From Syntrophaceae bacterium (lineage in GTDB: Bacteria > Desulfobacterota > Syntrophia > Syntrophales > UBA2185), in NCBI GenBank assembly GCA_003153775.1, contig PMBI01000046.1:19856-83855 (forward strand): 64,000 nt of DNA. The letters are read 5' to 3'. Positions 1 through 8,400 of the stretch are shown in pieces. Made by a program: the position numbers and the translations under genes. The notes below the pieces were generated by a model, which was not told the DNA's origin, made no database searches, and was given only the letters and a program-made list of their open reading frames with translations. The first letter of the stretch is position 1; each line of letters starts with the position of its first letter.

Positions 1-318
1 GGTCAGTGAAATGTCTCTTCAATTACATATTAAGCGTATCGGCCGAATCGTTAAGGACTCTTTAGAAATTTCAATTGGCAATTTTTTGTGGGAACCCAAT
101 TGGGAAGAAGTTATATTGACCTAACAATCAAATGCAGCGTACCGGTAAACCCGCCGCTTATTTGAGCTGTTACACCATTCATGAAATAATTGGTATAATG
201 TTTCCACAATGATCAAGGCGGGAGTTACATATTAGGGAGGTCTTTTATGAGCGAACTTGAACGGAAGAACAGACATCATCACAAACCAACAAATATCGAA
301 AGAGAGAAGGGCGGTTAT
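1..318. other. Left-edge region without a clear gene
   Basis: No supported coding region is visible. The end of the stretch carries a good ribosome-binding site (GGGAGG at 235-240) six bases before an ATG at 247. That ATG is in frame with the lipoprotein gene that I start at 319, so 247-318 may be an N-terminal extension instead of leader. No terminator or promoter could be assigned with confidence. Confidence 0.4.
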
Positions 319-987
319 ATGTCAGGCATACTTTCTAAAGCCCTCCTGCTCATATTCATATTGGCCGGTCTCACTGCCTGCTCGCCCGCTGTCTATCACG
401 TCAACCTGAAGTATGAGCCGGCGGGACAAATTCTGAAGCCGGAAAAAACCGGACCAGATATTGCTATTACAGTTGCCATGTTTAACGATATCCGAAAGGT
501 CGATGACACGCTTGTCCTGGGCAGGGTTACGACTCTGGAGGGCGACCGGATCCCCATTCTGCCAAGATATAATAAAGCGACCGATGCTGTGACTACAAGC
601 GTCAGGGAATATCTTTTCAAGTCGGGCTACAACGTCTCAAAAGCCATGCCCGTTTGGGACTTAAAGGAAGAAACGATCGGCAAAGACTGGGGGAGAATAT
701 TGATTGGCGGCAATATCGACGACCTCGAGATTATTTGCGCGAAATCGTTCCCGGCGAAAACTTATCAAACTAAGATCAAACTAACCTTCCTCTTTGCCAA
801 TGTTCCTGATAAGAAAATATTTTATCGCGCAAGCGTGGAAAATAGCAATTCTCTGAAGGATGTTTCGTTTTCTGAAGAATTGTTGGAAAAGCAGATAAAT
901 GCAGTGCTTTCAGATGCTCTGGACAAAATGTTTAACGATCCGAAAATGAAAAAGACAATCGAGGAAGGAGCCAAGATTAAGAAATAG
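319..987 (+). CDS. Putative lipoprotein of unknown function
   Basis: Not recognised as a named family. From the ATG at 319 the protein is 222 aa and opens with a short basic start, a hydrophobic stretch and the lipobox LTAC, with the lipidated Cys at residue 21, so it is probably an envelope lipoprotein. The rest is soluble with no obvious catalytic motif. An upstream in-frame ATG at 247 has a better ribosome-binding site (GGGAGG, 6-base spacing) but would place 24 hydrophilic residues before the signal peptide; the 319 start is preferred because it gives a normal lipoprotein signal. It lies 36 bases before a lysine-rich protein gene and could be cotranscribed with it. Confidence 0.6.
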   Translation: MSGILSKALLLIFILAGLTACSPAVYHVNLKYEPAGQILKPEKTGPDIAITVAMFNDIRKVDDTLVLGRVTTLEGDRIPILPRYNKATDAVTTSVREYLFKSGYNVSKAMPVWDLKEETIGKDWGRILIGGNIDDLEIICAKSFPAKTYQTKIKLTFLFANVPDKKIFYRASVENSNSLKDVSFSEELLEKQINAVLSDALDKMFNDPKMKKTIEEGAKIKK

Positions 988-1023
988 TGTAACATGAATG
1001 AAGAGAAAGGAGGAAAACAGGCG

Positions 1024-1596
1024 ATGGCAAAGGCGTCTATCAGCAAAAAGAAACGGATTGCAAAGAAAAGTGTGAAGAAGGCGCAGGTAAAAAGCAAGAA
1101 GTCTGCGACGAAAAAAAATATAAAGAAAGCGGCGCCCAAGGGGAAGAAGCCGGTGGCGAAAAAGGCTGTGAAGAAGGCTGCACCGAAGACTGCAAAGCGG
1201 GTGGTAAAAAAAGCCGTGAAGAAGGCGGCGCCCAAGAAGAAAAAGCCGGCGGCAAAGAAGGCCGTGAAAAAAGCTGCACCGAAGACTGCAAAGCGGGCGG
1301 TAAAGAAAGCCATGAAGAAGGCAGCGCCCAAGAAGAAGCCGGTTGCGAAAAAGACAGTGAAAAGAGCGGCGCCAAAGATCGCAAAACCGGCGGTGAAAAA
1401 GCCTGTCGCGATAGCGCTACCAAAGCCCCAAGCACCGGTAGTAAGACCGGAAGTAAAAGAAGAAATGAAGGCCACGGTTGTCGAGAAATCCCAATGGCCT
1501 GTATTGAAAAGCGGGCCACACCGGGAAGTGCAGGGAACCTGGGAATTCTCGGTCAAGAATCCAAACATTGCCGCGCTTAGATTTTTGAAACTCTAA
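1024..1596 (+). CDS. Lysine/alanine-rich histone H1-like protein
   Basis: A 190-aa, very basic protein built from degenerate repeats of the type KKAAPK and AKKAVKKAAPK over roughly residues 15-140, resembling bacterial histone-H1-like, Hc2-like and AlgP-type tails that bind DNA or RNA without a fixed fold. The last 40 or so residues are not repetitive. The start at 1024 is chosen because AAAGGAGG lies about 9 bases upstream; an in-frame ATG at 994 has no such site. The repeat composition makes the opposite strand open as well, which is an artefact. A second protein with a similar tail is encoded at 4505-4756. Role in nucleoid compaction is inferred. Confidence 0.75.
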   Translation: MAKASISKKKRIAKKSVKKAQVKSKKSATKKNIKKAAPKGKKPVAKKAVKKAAPKTAKRVVKKAVKKAAPKKKKPAAKKAVKKAAPKTAKRAVKKAMKKAAPKKKPVAKKTVKRAAPKIAKPAVKKPVAIALPKPQAPVVRPEVKEEMKATVVEKSQWPVLKSGPHREVQGTWEFSVKNPNIAALRFLKL

Positions 1597-1868
1597 TAAA
1601 AAGAGATACGACCGGCAAGCACATAATGATCACCAGGTAAGCGGTTTGCATAGCTTGTCAGGCCTGCAACGGGACTCATTCATATCTGCGGTGTAGTTTG
1701 GCACATGTGAAACCGGCCAACCAAAATCTGCACCCGGCCATTTCCTTTGCCTTAGTATGCATGTTCTTGCCTGCAGCTTGGGAATTTCTGTTGCTTCAAG
1801 ACGGAAAATCTGTAAAGCTCCATCCATCGGCGCCTTCCCACTGTCTCGGCCAGGGTATTATAAGTGTC

Positions 1869-2582
1869 ATGAAAAAAGATATTAGAGACAAGTTCCATAG
1901 ATCAAACTTCGATTTCATCATCAGGAAGATTCCGTTTTTGTCCTGCCTGTCGGAAGATGAATTAGCCGATCTGAGGAAGGATGTTGTCGATAAACACTTT
2001 AAGAAAAATCAGGTCATCCTGCACGAAGAGGATACCCTCAACTACCTCTACTTTGTCTATTCCGGGAAGGTGAAGGTCATTCAGCTCAGCGCGGAAGGAC
2101 AGGAGAGGATCGTTGCCATTCGAAAGAGAGGAGAGTTCTTCGGCGAGATGGCCATACTCGACGGGATGACTGCGCCGGCAACGGTCGTTGCCATGGAGGA
2201 GACGAGCGTCGGATTCATCTCTGCAAGGGATTTTCAAAGCCGTCTGTTGCAAAACAGGAAAGTACTGATGGAGATTATTTCCATGCTCTGCTCACGGCTG
2301 AGAGAGGCATGGCTGATGCTCAAGGTGTTGAGCTTTGCCGGCGCAGAGCAGCGGATAAGAGTGGTGCTGAAAAATGTCAGCGACCAGTTCGGGGTCAAGG
2401 ATCAGAGAGGAATAATCATCAACTTGAGACTCAGGCACAAGGACATCGCCGAACTTGCAGCTACCGCGCGAGAAACAGTCACCCGCTCTCTCAAATGCTT
2501 TATTCAGTCGGAGGAGATTGAAATATTAGAAAACAAGTATATCCTTCTGAAGCCCGCCTTTTTCAAAAAGATCGATCTCTAA
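1869..2582 (+). CDS. Crp/Fnr-family transcriptional regulator
   Basis: A 237-aa protein with an N-terminal cyclic-nucleotide-binding-type beta barrel (about residues 20-140, with GEFFGEMAILDG where CRP proteins carry the phosphate-binding cassette) and a C-terminal winged helix (about 165-230, recognition segment KDIAELAATARETVTRSL). It lacks the N-terminal cysteine cluster of FNR, so oxygen sensing by an Fe-S cluster is unlikely. The open frame extends upstream to 1698, but the ATG at 1869 gives the normal length for the family. No strong Shine-Dalgarno is seen before it. Target genes cannot be named from the sequence. Confidence 0.85.
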   Translation: MKKDIRDKFHRSNFDFIIRKIPFLSCLSEDELADLRKDVVDKHFKKNQVILHEEDTLNYLYFVYSGKVKVIQLSAEGQERIVAIRKRGEFFGEMAILDGMTAPATVVAMEETSVGFISARDFQSRLLQNRKVLMEIISMLCSRLREAWLMLKVLSFAGAEQRIRVVLKNVSDQFGVKDQRGIIINLRLRHKDIAELAATARETVTRSLKCFIQSEEIEILENKYILLKPAFFKKIDL

Positions 2583-2601
2583 TAGTTCCCGGCAGCTATT
2601 C

Positions 2602-3528
2602 TCAGCACTGTTGCGCTTTCGTCTCTCCCGGCTTGAGCATCGCGTAGGCGAAACGCATCACCGGCGTAGGCACATTTTTCTCCGCGCCCATGCGCACAAC
2701 GACGCCGATCAATGACTCAATTTCGGACGGTTTTCCGGCCTCCACATCACGCTGCATCGAGGGCTTTATGCCCGGTGCGCTGCTGTCAATGAAGGCTTGC
2801 GTTTTGGCGAGTATGTCGGCATCGAGTTTCACGCCCCTGGCCATAGCCACTGCCGCCACTTCGCCGATGGCCTCGCCGAGCAGAGCGCGCGCTTCCGGCA
2901 CCGCGCGGTACTCGCCGAACGTCACGCGTGTCAGGCTGCCCATGGCGCTGACGGCTGAAATAAACACGAATTTTGTCCACAGGACCTTCAGGATATTATC
3001 GTTTATTTCAACTGCCGCGCCGGTTTCCTTAAGCAGGTCGCAGACGGCAGTGAGCCGCGGTGTCGTCTTGCCGCTGAACTCTCCCAATGCGATGCGGCGA
3101 AACTCGCTGTACTGGCCGATCACTCCCGGCCCTTGGATTGCCGCGGAAAGCCAAGTGGCTCCGCCCAGCACGTGGTCCATTCCTACCACCTGGCCGATGC
3201 GGTCTGCCGCGTCTACGCCGTTCTGGAGTGGAACTACCGCCGTATCCTTGCCGACCATGGGCTTGATCGCGTTTGCCGCTTCGTCGGTCTGATACGTCTT
3301 TGTGGCAAATATTATGAGATCAACCGGCCCGACGTCCGCAGGTTTGTCAGTTGCCTTGGCCTTCGAGACCTGGAAATCGCCGTGGACGCTCTTTATTTGC
3401 AGGCCTTTCGTGCGTATTGCCTGAAGATGCGCGCCACGGGCAATGAACGTCACATCCCTGCCTGCCTTCGCAAGCAGCCCTCCGTAGTATCCTCCGACTC
3501 CGCCTGTTCCCATGATTGCGATTTTCAT
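2602..3528 (-). CDS. Ketopantoate reductase family protein (PanE/ApbA)
   Basis: NAD(P)H-dependent reductase of the 2-dehydropantoate 2-reductase family, 308 aa, near the usual length. The N-terminal Rossmann motif is GTGGVGGYYGG, followed by the family features SVHGDF, LQNGV and, in the C-terminal helical domain, the SSAPGIKPSMQRDVEAGKPSEIE segment in which the Met-Gln-Asp-Glu pattern is typical. The ATG at 3528 is preferred over the GTG at 3534 because GGGAGGT precedes it with normal spacing. A second family member lies at 58649-59569, so one or both may act on substrates other than ketopantoate. Confidence 0.85.
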   Translation of the reverse strand: MKIAIMGTGGVGGYYGGLLAKAGRDVTFIARGAHLQAIRTKGLQIKSVHGDFQVSKAKATDKPADVGPVDLIIFATKTYQTDEAANAIKPMVGKDTAVVPLQNGVDAADRIGQVVGMDHVLGGATWLSAAIQGPGVIGQYSEFRRIALGEFSGKTTPRLTAVCDLLKETGAAVEINDNILKVLWTKFVFISAVSAMGSLTRVTFGEYRAVPEARALLGEAIGEVAAVAMARGVKLDADILAKTQAFIDSSAPGIKPSMQRDVEAGKPSEIESLIGVVVRMGAEKNVPTPVMRFAYAMLKPGETKAQQC

Positions 3529-3618
3529 ATGCACCTCCCGGATGATTGACGACGATTAGATCGTATGAGTCATTGTAATATATAAATAATTTTTCACAAA
3601 CAGAATTTTAGAACTTGA

Positions 3619-4365
3619 TTATACATTGAGCAGTCTTAAAATGTTGTTACACACGATATTTTCGAAATCCTCTTTCCTCAAGTTCATCCCCACTACTTCC
3701 TGAAGCTCGCCGCCGGGCGTACCGAAGGGGAAGTCGCTTCCGAAAATAATTCTTCTGCTTCCATACCTCTCCAGGAATTGCCCGATCTCGCGCGCCGAAG
3801 CGAGCGCAGTATCTGCATGCACGGTTTCGTCATCCCAGACCCCTGAGTTGAAGAGTGCGGAAAAGCCGCCGTTAAGTGCCCCCATGTGGGGAATGATGAC
3901 GGCGGTTCTGCCATTCACCCTTCTTATAAAAGAGCCGGTGTTCGCGAAGGACTCTTCAAGGACAATGGGAAGCTTAAGACGATATGCTTCCTGCAGGAAT
4001 GTCTCGCAGAACGGATCATCATAATGGTAGACCGGTTCGTGTTCGTGGCGATGCCACTTGATTGCCTTATAGCCTTTCGTGAGCTCATTCTTCCGGAAGT
4101 CGTTCCATACAAAGTAGTAGGCAAAGAAATTCTCATGGGTCCGCTGGATGTCCAGTACATACTCATTAGCCTGCTGCCTGCAGGTGATCCAGGCGAAATT
4201 GTCCTTGAAGTCATAGTCGTACCGGTCGTAGATATCTTCGACCGGTGCAAAGAGGCATGCCCCCTGGATTTCCGCGGCATCAAGGTATCTCTTGATGTCC
4301 TCAAAAGGCAGATCGGAATTCTGGATGCCGCAGTGCATATGGGAATCAATAATCTTCGCGCTCAT
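3619..4365 (-). CDS. Amidohydrolase family 2 (TIM-barrel metal-dependent hydrolase)
   Basis: A 248-aa protein opening with IIDSHMHCG, the HxH metal motif of the ACMSD/amidohydrolase-2 group. Later elements are KWHRHEHEP, IIPHMGALNGG (a His of the barrel strand) and IIFGSDFPFG, whose Asp is the conserved late catalytic or metal residue. Substrates in this family range from decarboxylated aromatic acids to hydrolysed lactones, so the reaction cannot be fixed. It is read away from the ketopantoate reductase by a 90-base gap and may share its transcript. Confidence 0.75.
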   Translation of the reverse strand: MSAKIIDSHMHCGIQNSDLPFEDIKRYLDAAEIQGACLFAPVEDIYDRYDYDFKDNFAWITCRQQANEYVLDIQRTHENFFAYYFVWNDFRKNELTKGYKAIKWHRHEHEPVYHYDDPFCETFLQEAYRLKLPIVLEESFANTGSFIRRVNGRTAVIIPHMGALNGGFSALFNSGVWDDETVHADTALASAREIGQFLERYGSRRIIFGSDFPFGTPGGELQEVVGMNLRKEDFENIVCNNILRLLNV

Positions 4366-4424
4366 CTATCATGTCCTTATATTCCACTTTGCATAAAGGG
4401 ATGACAAAGAAGGCAAGAAAACGT

Positions 4425-4462
4425 AAAACCCCGTCCTCATGTGAATTCGAGAAACGGGGTTT
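4425..4462 (-). terminator. Rho-independent terminator
   Basis: A 9-bp stem (AAACCCCGT at 4426-4434 pairing with ACGGGGTTT at 4454-4462) lies just downstream of the metal-binding/lysine-tail gene. Read on the minus strand it is followed by TTTTACGTTTT, giving a usable U-tract. It separates that gene from the amidohydrolase gene. Confidence 0.6.
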
Positions 4463-4504
4463 CACGGTATTGCTGAAGATCACAATTATCAGACTTAATC
4501 TAAA

Positions 4505-4756
4505 TTACCTCTTTTTCTTGGCCTTGGCGGCAGGCTTTTTTACGGCCTTCTTCTTGGCGACTTTCTTTACTGCTTTTTTCTTCGCTTTCGCTGCGGGCTT
4601 TGCCTTCTTCTTCGCCTTGGCGGGGGCCTTGATTTTGACCATCTCCTCATCACAGCATATAAGTCCACCCACTGCACAGCCGCACTCTTCGTCTACGACG
4701 ATGACCAAGTCGCATACTTCACACGTCAAATAATCTCCTTCTTTCAAAGTAGCCAT
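4505..4756 (-). CDS. Desulforedoxin-like metal-binding domain with lysine-rich tail
   Basis: An 83-aa two-part protein. Residues 1-45 contain CEVC, then CGC and LICCDEEM, a CxxC...CC arrangement reminiscent of the desulforedoxin or desulfoferrodoxin N-terminal iron site. The remaining half is a run of AKKKAK and AVKKVAKKKA repeats resembling histone-H1 tails. The GTG at 4765 abuts the ribosome-binding site GGAGG, so the ATG at 4756, nine bases away, is the better start. The combination suggests a small metal-binding domain tethered to nucleic acid; function is inferred and unknown in detail. Confidence 0.7.
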   Translation of the reverse strand: MATLKEGDYLTCEVCDLVIVVDEECGCAVGGLICCDEEMVKIKAPAKAKKKAKPAAKAKKKAVKKVAKKKAVKKPAAKAKKKR

Positions 4757-4932
4757 TCTCTTCACCCTCCTCTAAGATTGTTTTTTCCCGGTCCCAGCGA
4801 GACCGGTTTAGTCGTCATGTATAAATTATTTTATAATACGAATGATGATTGTCAAGACATTATGCAATTTATTTTTCCGGGTGAATGTCCTGTCGGCCGA
4901 CGGAATCGACGAAGCATGTAAAAAGTATTCCG

Positions 4933-5814
4933 TTATGATGAGCGTATGGTTTTCACAAAATCGTTGATGACTGCCGCTACTGCTGACGGCTGTTCCATAG
5001 GGATGAGATGCCCCACATCCTTGACGACGGCATGAGAGCCTTTCGTGAGCATGGAGACTATCCGTTTGAAGTCGACGAAGTTCTTGGTGTCACTATACTC
5101 TCCCTCGACGACAAGCACAGGGCATGAAACAAGAGGCAACAGGGGCCACGGATTATATTGCGCCCCGCCCATGAAGAGACCCGCTTCCATTTCTGGTTTG
5201 CAGACCAATTGAAGCCCGCCCCCTTCCTTCGGTTCCATACCGTACGAGACATAAAGTTCAAGCATTTCATCATTCCACTTCTTGAAGAGCTCTCTCGATC
5301 TGAGATAGTCCATAGCCTCCGACTCGTTCTTCCAGTAGTTCCTCCGTTTAATTGCGAGTGACGCGAGGGGATGGTCTTTCACGGTAATCTTAGCGCGATA
5401 GAAATCATCGGCGAGGAGGATGGGCTCTATCAGGACCATGCCTTTGGCTTTGACACCGTGGGCCGCATTCGCAATTGTGCAGATTGTCGCTCCCATGGAA
5501 TGTCCCACGAGGAATGCATCGTCCATATCGATACTGTTTAAGAGAGCGGCAACGTCCCCCGCAATCTTTGCCCAGCCGAGACCGCCCTTTTCAGGATCTT
5601 CTCTCCGGTAGTCGCACATGTACGGGGCGATGATCCTGTAAGATGGAGATAATTCTCTCGCGATAGGGTGCCACAGCCAGGGCGTAAACCCCGTCGCATG
5701 AAGAAGGATTAGAGTGGGCCCGCTGCCTTCATATAAGAGATACGGCAGCAGGGCGTTACCAACATCCTGAGTCATCAATATGGGTCTTATCGGGCCCTTC
5801 GCATTGGCCGGCAT
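4933..5814 (-). CDS. Alpha/beta-fold hydrolase
   Basis: A 293-aa serine hydrolase. The nucleophile elbow is GHSMG (Ser106), an oxyanion-hole segment LLHATGF lies near residue 38, the C-terminal catalytic His is in DVGHLIP (His269) and the acid is likely in the EGEYSD segment near residue 240. The strand order and the helical lid between are typical of the epoxide-hydrolase/esterase superfamily. The substrate is unknown. It is monocistronic as far as seen, preceded by 330 bases without a gene. Confidence 0.85.
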   Translation of the reverse strand: MPANAKGPIRPILMTQDVGNALLPYLLYEGSGPTLILLHATGFTPWLWHPIARELSPSYRIIAPYMCDYRREDPEKGGLGWAKIAGDVAALLNSIDMDDAFLVGHSMGATICTIANAAHGVKAKGMVLIEPILLADDFYRAKITVKDHPLASLAIKRRNYWKNESEAMDYLRSRELFKKWNDEMLELYVSYGMEPKEGGGLQLVCKPEMEAGLFMGGAQYNPWPLLPLVSCPVLVVEGEYSDTKNFVDFKRIVSMLTKGSHAVVKDVGHLIPMEQPSAVAAVINDFVKTIRSS

Positions 5815-6144
5815 ATCAACATCACCTCTCCATAATTATGGCAAACTGACACTATTACCTCACATCGATATTAGCAATGCAAGCGATTTTGAAGATTCTC
5901 AAGGATCAGCATCGTTCGTCATGCGCCCGTTCCGGGATGCAATTCCCCGCCGCGGGCAGGAACGATTTTTAATCGACGATGGGGAAAATAAAATGAAGGC
6001 TGAATAGAACACTGGCGGGTCTGTTCTTCACAGATACTCCAACTATTACGGCGAAAAAAAGACGAACAGGAAATCTGACCACAACAGGATGTTAAAAGGG
6101 CGATGCTCACGCGGTTACGACAACAGATGCGCCGTCAATACGAT
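5815..6144. other. Gene-free stretch upstream of the alpha/beta hydrolase
   Basis: No supported coding region in either strand. It separates the hydrolase start (minus strand) from the end of the arginine decarboxylase gene (minus strand) and therefore probably contains the hydrolase promoter. I see no convincing -35/-10 pair and no RNA structure. Confidence 0.4.
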
Positions 6145-6693
6145 TCAGAAAACAAATACAGCAGCGGCGACGACCGTGGTATACCCTGAATTTCTAACAA
6201 TCGCGGACTGAGTCACGTTGCGTGTCCTGACTATCTTGCCGCTGATCTTGAATATTTCCTTCTTCTCGTCCCAGCTTTCATCGACATCAAAGTCAATGCC
6301 CAACGTGGATGCCAGCATGGCGGCGGCGAGGTCCTCAGCATAATCACCCGCCTGCTTCTCCGTCTGGCCGAATGCATGGTGTTCGCTGATATATCCGTAA
6401 GACGATACATCGGCCGGGACGGCGCAGCCAACGGACGCAGCGAGGAGTCTCTTCGGTTCATTGCTGCAGCAGCGGCTCATGACACAGAAGGTCATGGCGC
6501 CGGGAACCATTTCCTTCAGACCCTGGGTCTTTGATACCATCTTGCAGTGCGGCGGGAATATGCTCGATACCTGAACAAGGTTGAATTTTTCTATGTCTGC
6601 TTCCCTCAGGGCCCGCTCAAATGAGTGGAGTTCATCCTTATGCGTGCCTACGCCCTTTGTAAAAAAAATCTTCTTGGGAACAAGATATTTCAT
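6145..6693 (-). CDS. Pyruvoyl-dependent arginine decarboxylase
   Basis: Proenzyme of the PvlArgDC family, which converts arginine to agmatine and CO2 as an entry to polyamines or acid resistance. The 182-aa product shows the N-terminal [12 protein letters not shown], the self-cleavage site VSSIFPP (cleavage expected between Ser43 and Ser44, giving the pyruvoyl group on the beta/alpha junction), and the typical [20 protein letters not shown] segment. The ATG at 6693 is chosen because AGGAGGGG lies just upstream; an upstream in-frame ATG at 6714 would lie before that site. The family is best known from archaea and some bacteria. Confidence 0.9.
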   Translation of the reverse strand: MKYLVPKKIFFTKGVGTHKDELHSFERALREADIEKFNLVQVSSIFPPHCKMVSKTQGLKEMVPGAMTFCVMSRCCSNEPKRLLAASVGCAVPADVSSYGYISEHHAFGQTEKQAGDYAEDLAAAMLASTLGIDFDVDESWDEKKEIFKISGKIVRTRNVTQSAIVRNSGYTTVVAAAVFVF

Positions 6694-6816
6694 CTCACCC
6701 CTCCTAACATTCATTGTCCCCTATCCGCGGGTCGAGCCGTGAAGTTATCGCAACGGTAACGTGTATAGGTAGGCTCATTTATCAGCTTGTGAATGATATG
6801 TCAACAATAAGGATGA

Positions 6817-8283
6817 TTACTTCGATGCCCCCTTTCTCAGCGTCACAAAGAAGCTCATTTCTCCCCTCTTGATGAGAAGCAAAATTGTCCCCTCCCGGGA
6901 TTCCTTCTTGATTTCGCTCTGAAAATCTTTCATGGAGGAGATCTTCACTCTGTTGATCTGCAGAATTATATCCTGGACCTTCAGCCCGGCGTCATCGGCT
7001 GGACTCCCGTCGCGTATCTGGGAAATTATGACCCCGCCCTTTTCGGAAAGGCCGAGATGTTTTGCCATATCAGGGGTGATCTCCTGGACTGCCATGCCGT
7101 GGTACTCACGCGCCGTGCTTTTGCGGGCTATTTCTTTTTCCTCTTTCCTTTCACCGACTACAGCAGAGAGTGTCTTTTCCTTCCCGTCACGCAGAATCTT
7201 CACCGTTACTTTCTCCCCGACCGTGAGGGCGGCAACGATCCTCATCAGTTCGTGAGAATTCTGAATCTTCTTTCCCGCGATTTCGATGATTACGTCGCCT
7301 GTTTTTATGCCGGCCTTATCGGCCGGGTCTCCCTCAAAGACATGACCCACGAGGGCGCCTTGCACGTCCTTCAGCTTCAAATTTTCGGCGATGTCGTCCG
7401 TGATATCCTGTATGGAAATGCCGAGCCAGCCCCGGGTAACGCTGCCCTTTGTTTTAAGATCGGCGAGAATGCCCTTTGCCGTATTGATCGGTATGGCAAA
7501 ACCGATCCCGTGCCCCTGGGCAACGATGGCCGTGTTTATGCCGATGACTTTGCCTTCCATATTGAAGAGCGGGCCGCCGCTGTTGCCCGGATTTATGGAA
7601 GCGTCCGTCTGTATAAAATTATCATATGGTCCTGAACCTATGACGCGTCCCTTGGCGCTCACAATTCCTGCTGTGACCGTGTGTTCGAGACCGAAAGGGT
7701 TGCCTATGGCAAATACCCAGTCGCCTATCCTCAGTTTATCAGAATCACCGAACTCAACGACAGGCAGGCTGCCATCCGGTTTTATCTTTATCAGGGCGAT
7801 ATCGGTAGTGGGATCTTTGCCTTTAACTACCGCGTCATATTCCTTGCCGCCCGCAAGCTTCACCTTTATCTTGTCGGCCTTCTCGACAACATGATTATTC
7901 GTAAATATGTAGCCGTCGCTGGAAATAATGAATCCTGAACCAAGACTCCGCTGTTTGAATTCCCTTTCCGGCGCCTCCTCAAAAAATCTTCTGAAGGAGT
8001 CGTCCCTGCCGAAAAACTTTTGGAAAGGCATATCATTTCCAAAAGGTGATCCCGCGCGGCCTTTGACGGTAGTCGTTGTGCTGATATTTACCACCGTAGG
8101 GCTCCATTTCTCCGCCAGATCGGCAAAGGATACCGGTTCCCTGACGACTCTTTCTGCCGGGGCGGCTAAGGCCTTATGTGCGCTCAGTTCCGCAGGCAGG
8201 GAGCCGAAGTCTGCAATGAGAAGGAAGGGCAGCAAAAGCAGAAAAGGAATAAAGATAAAAACCCTCTGTAGCCTAGTATCCAT
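6817..8283 (-). CDS. htrA: HtrA/Do-type periplasmic serine protease
   Basis: A 488-aa envelope protease/chaperone. A signal segment is seen at residues 8-25, then the trypsin-like domain with His131 (TNNHVV), Asp161 (TTDIAL) and Ser235 (GNSGGPLF), followed by two PDZ domains (about 280-375 and 395-485; the second contains GGVIISQIRDGSPADDAGLKVQD-type features). Length and layout match the DegP/DegQ group. It lies 117 bases downstream of the selenoprotein gene on the same strand, so redox and protein-quality functions may share a transcript. The ribosome-binding site GGGAGG is about 13 bases from the ATG, slightly long. Confidence 0.92.
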   Translation of the reverse strand: MDTRLQRVFIFIPFLLLLPFLLIADFGSLPAELSAHKALAAPAERVVREPVSFADLAEKWSPTVVNISTTTTVKGRAGSPFGNDMPFQKFFGRDDSFRRFFEEAPEREFKQRSLGSGFIISSDGYIFTNNHVVEKADKIKVKLAGGKEYDAVVKGKDPTTDIALIKIKPDGSLPVVEFGDSDKLRIGDWVFAIGNPFGLEHTVTAGIVSAKGRVIGSGPYDNFIQTDASINPGNSGGPLFNMEGKVIGINTAIVAQGHGIGFAIPINTAKGILADLKTKGSVTRGWLGISIQDITDDIAENLKLKDVQGALVGHVFEGDPADKAGIKTGDVIIEIAGKKIQNSHELMRIVAALTVGEKVTVKILRDGKEKTLSAVVGERKEEKEIARKSTAREYHGMAVQEITPDMAKHLGLSEKGGVIISQIRDGSPADDAGLKVQDIILQINRVKISSMKDFQSEIKKESREGTILLLIKRGEMSFFVTLRKGASK

Positions 8284-8371
8284 ATTAACAGTTGAACCTC
8301 CCCGACTAAAAAAATGACAGTTTATAAAGACGCGAATGTCGCGCTGAAGAGAACTCCTGGCACTGGTGCGC

Positions 8372-8390
8372 GGCCGATTACCTATCGGCC
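8372..8390 (-). other. Short hairpin after the selenoprotein gene
   Basis: A perfect 7-bp inverted repeat (GGCCGAT and ATCGGCC, 5-base loop) begins 10 bases after the stop codon of the selenoprotein gene. It has no U-tract, so it is more likely an mRNA-processing or stability element than a terminator. Confidence 0.35.
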
Positions 8391-8400
8391 CTTACACGCC

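Noticed and set aside
822..1568. Long minus-strand open frame (FFAFFA-type repeats)
   Set aside because: It is the antisense of the lysine/alanine repeat protein; the low-complexity codons leave the opposite frame open by chance.
1698..1868. Extended N terminus of the Crp-family regulator
   Set aside because: The upstream 57 residues have no domain match and the ATG at 1869 gives the family length.
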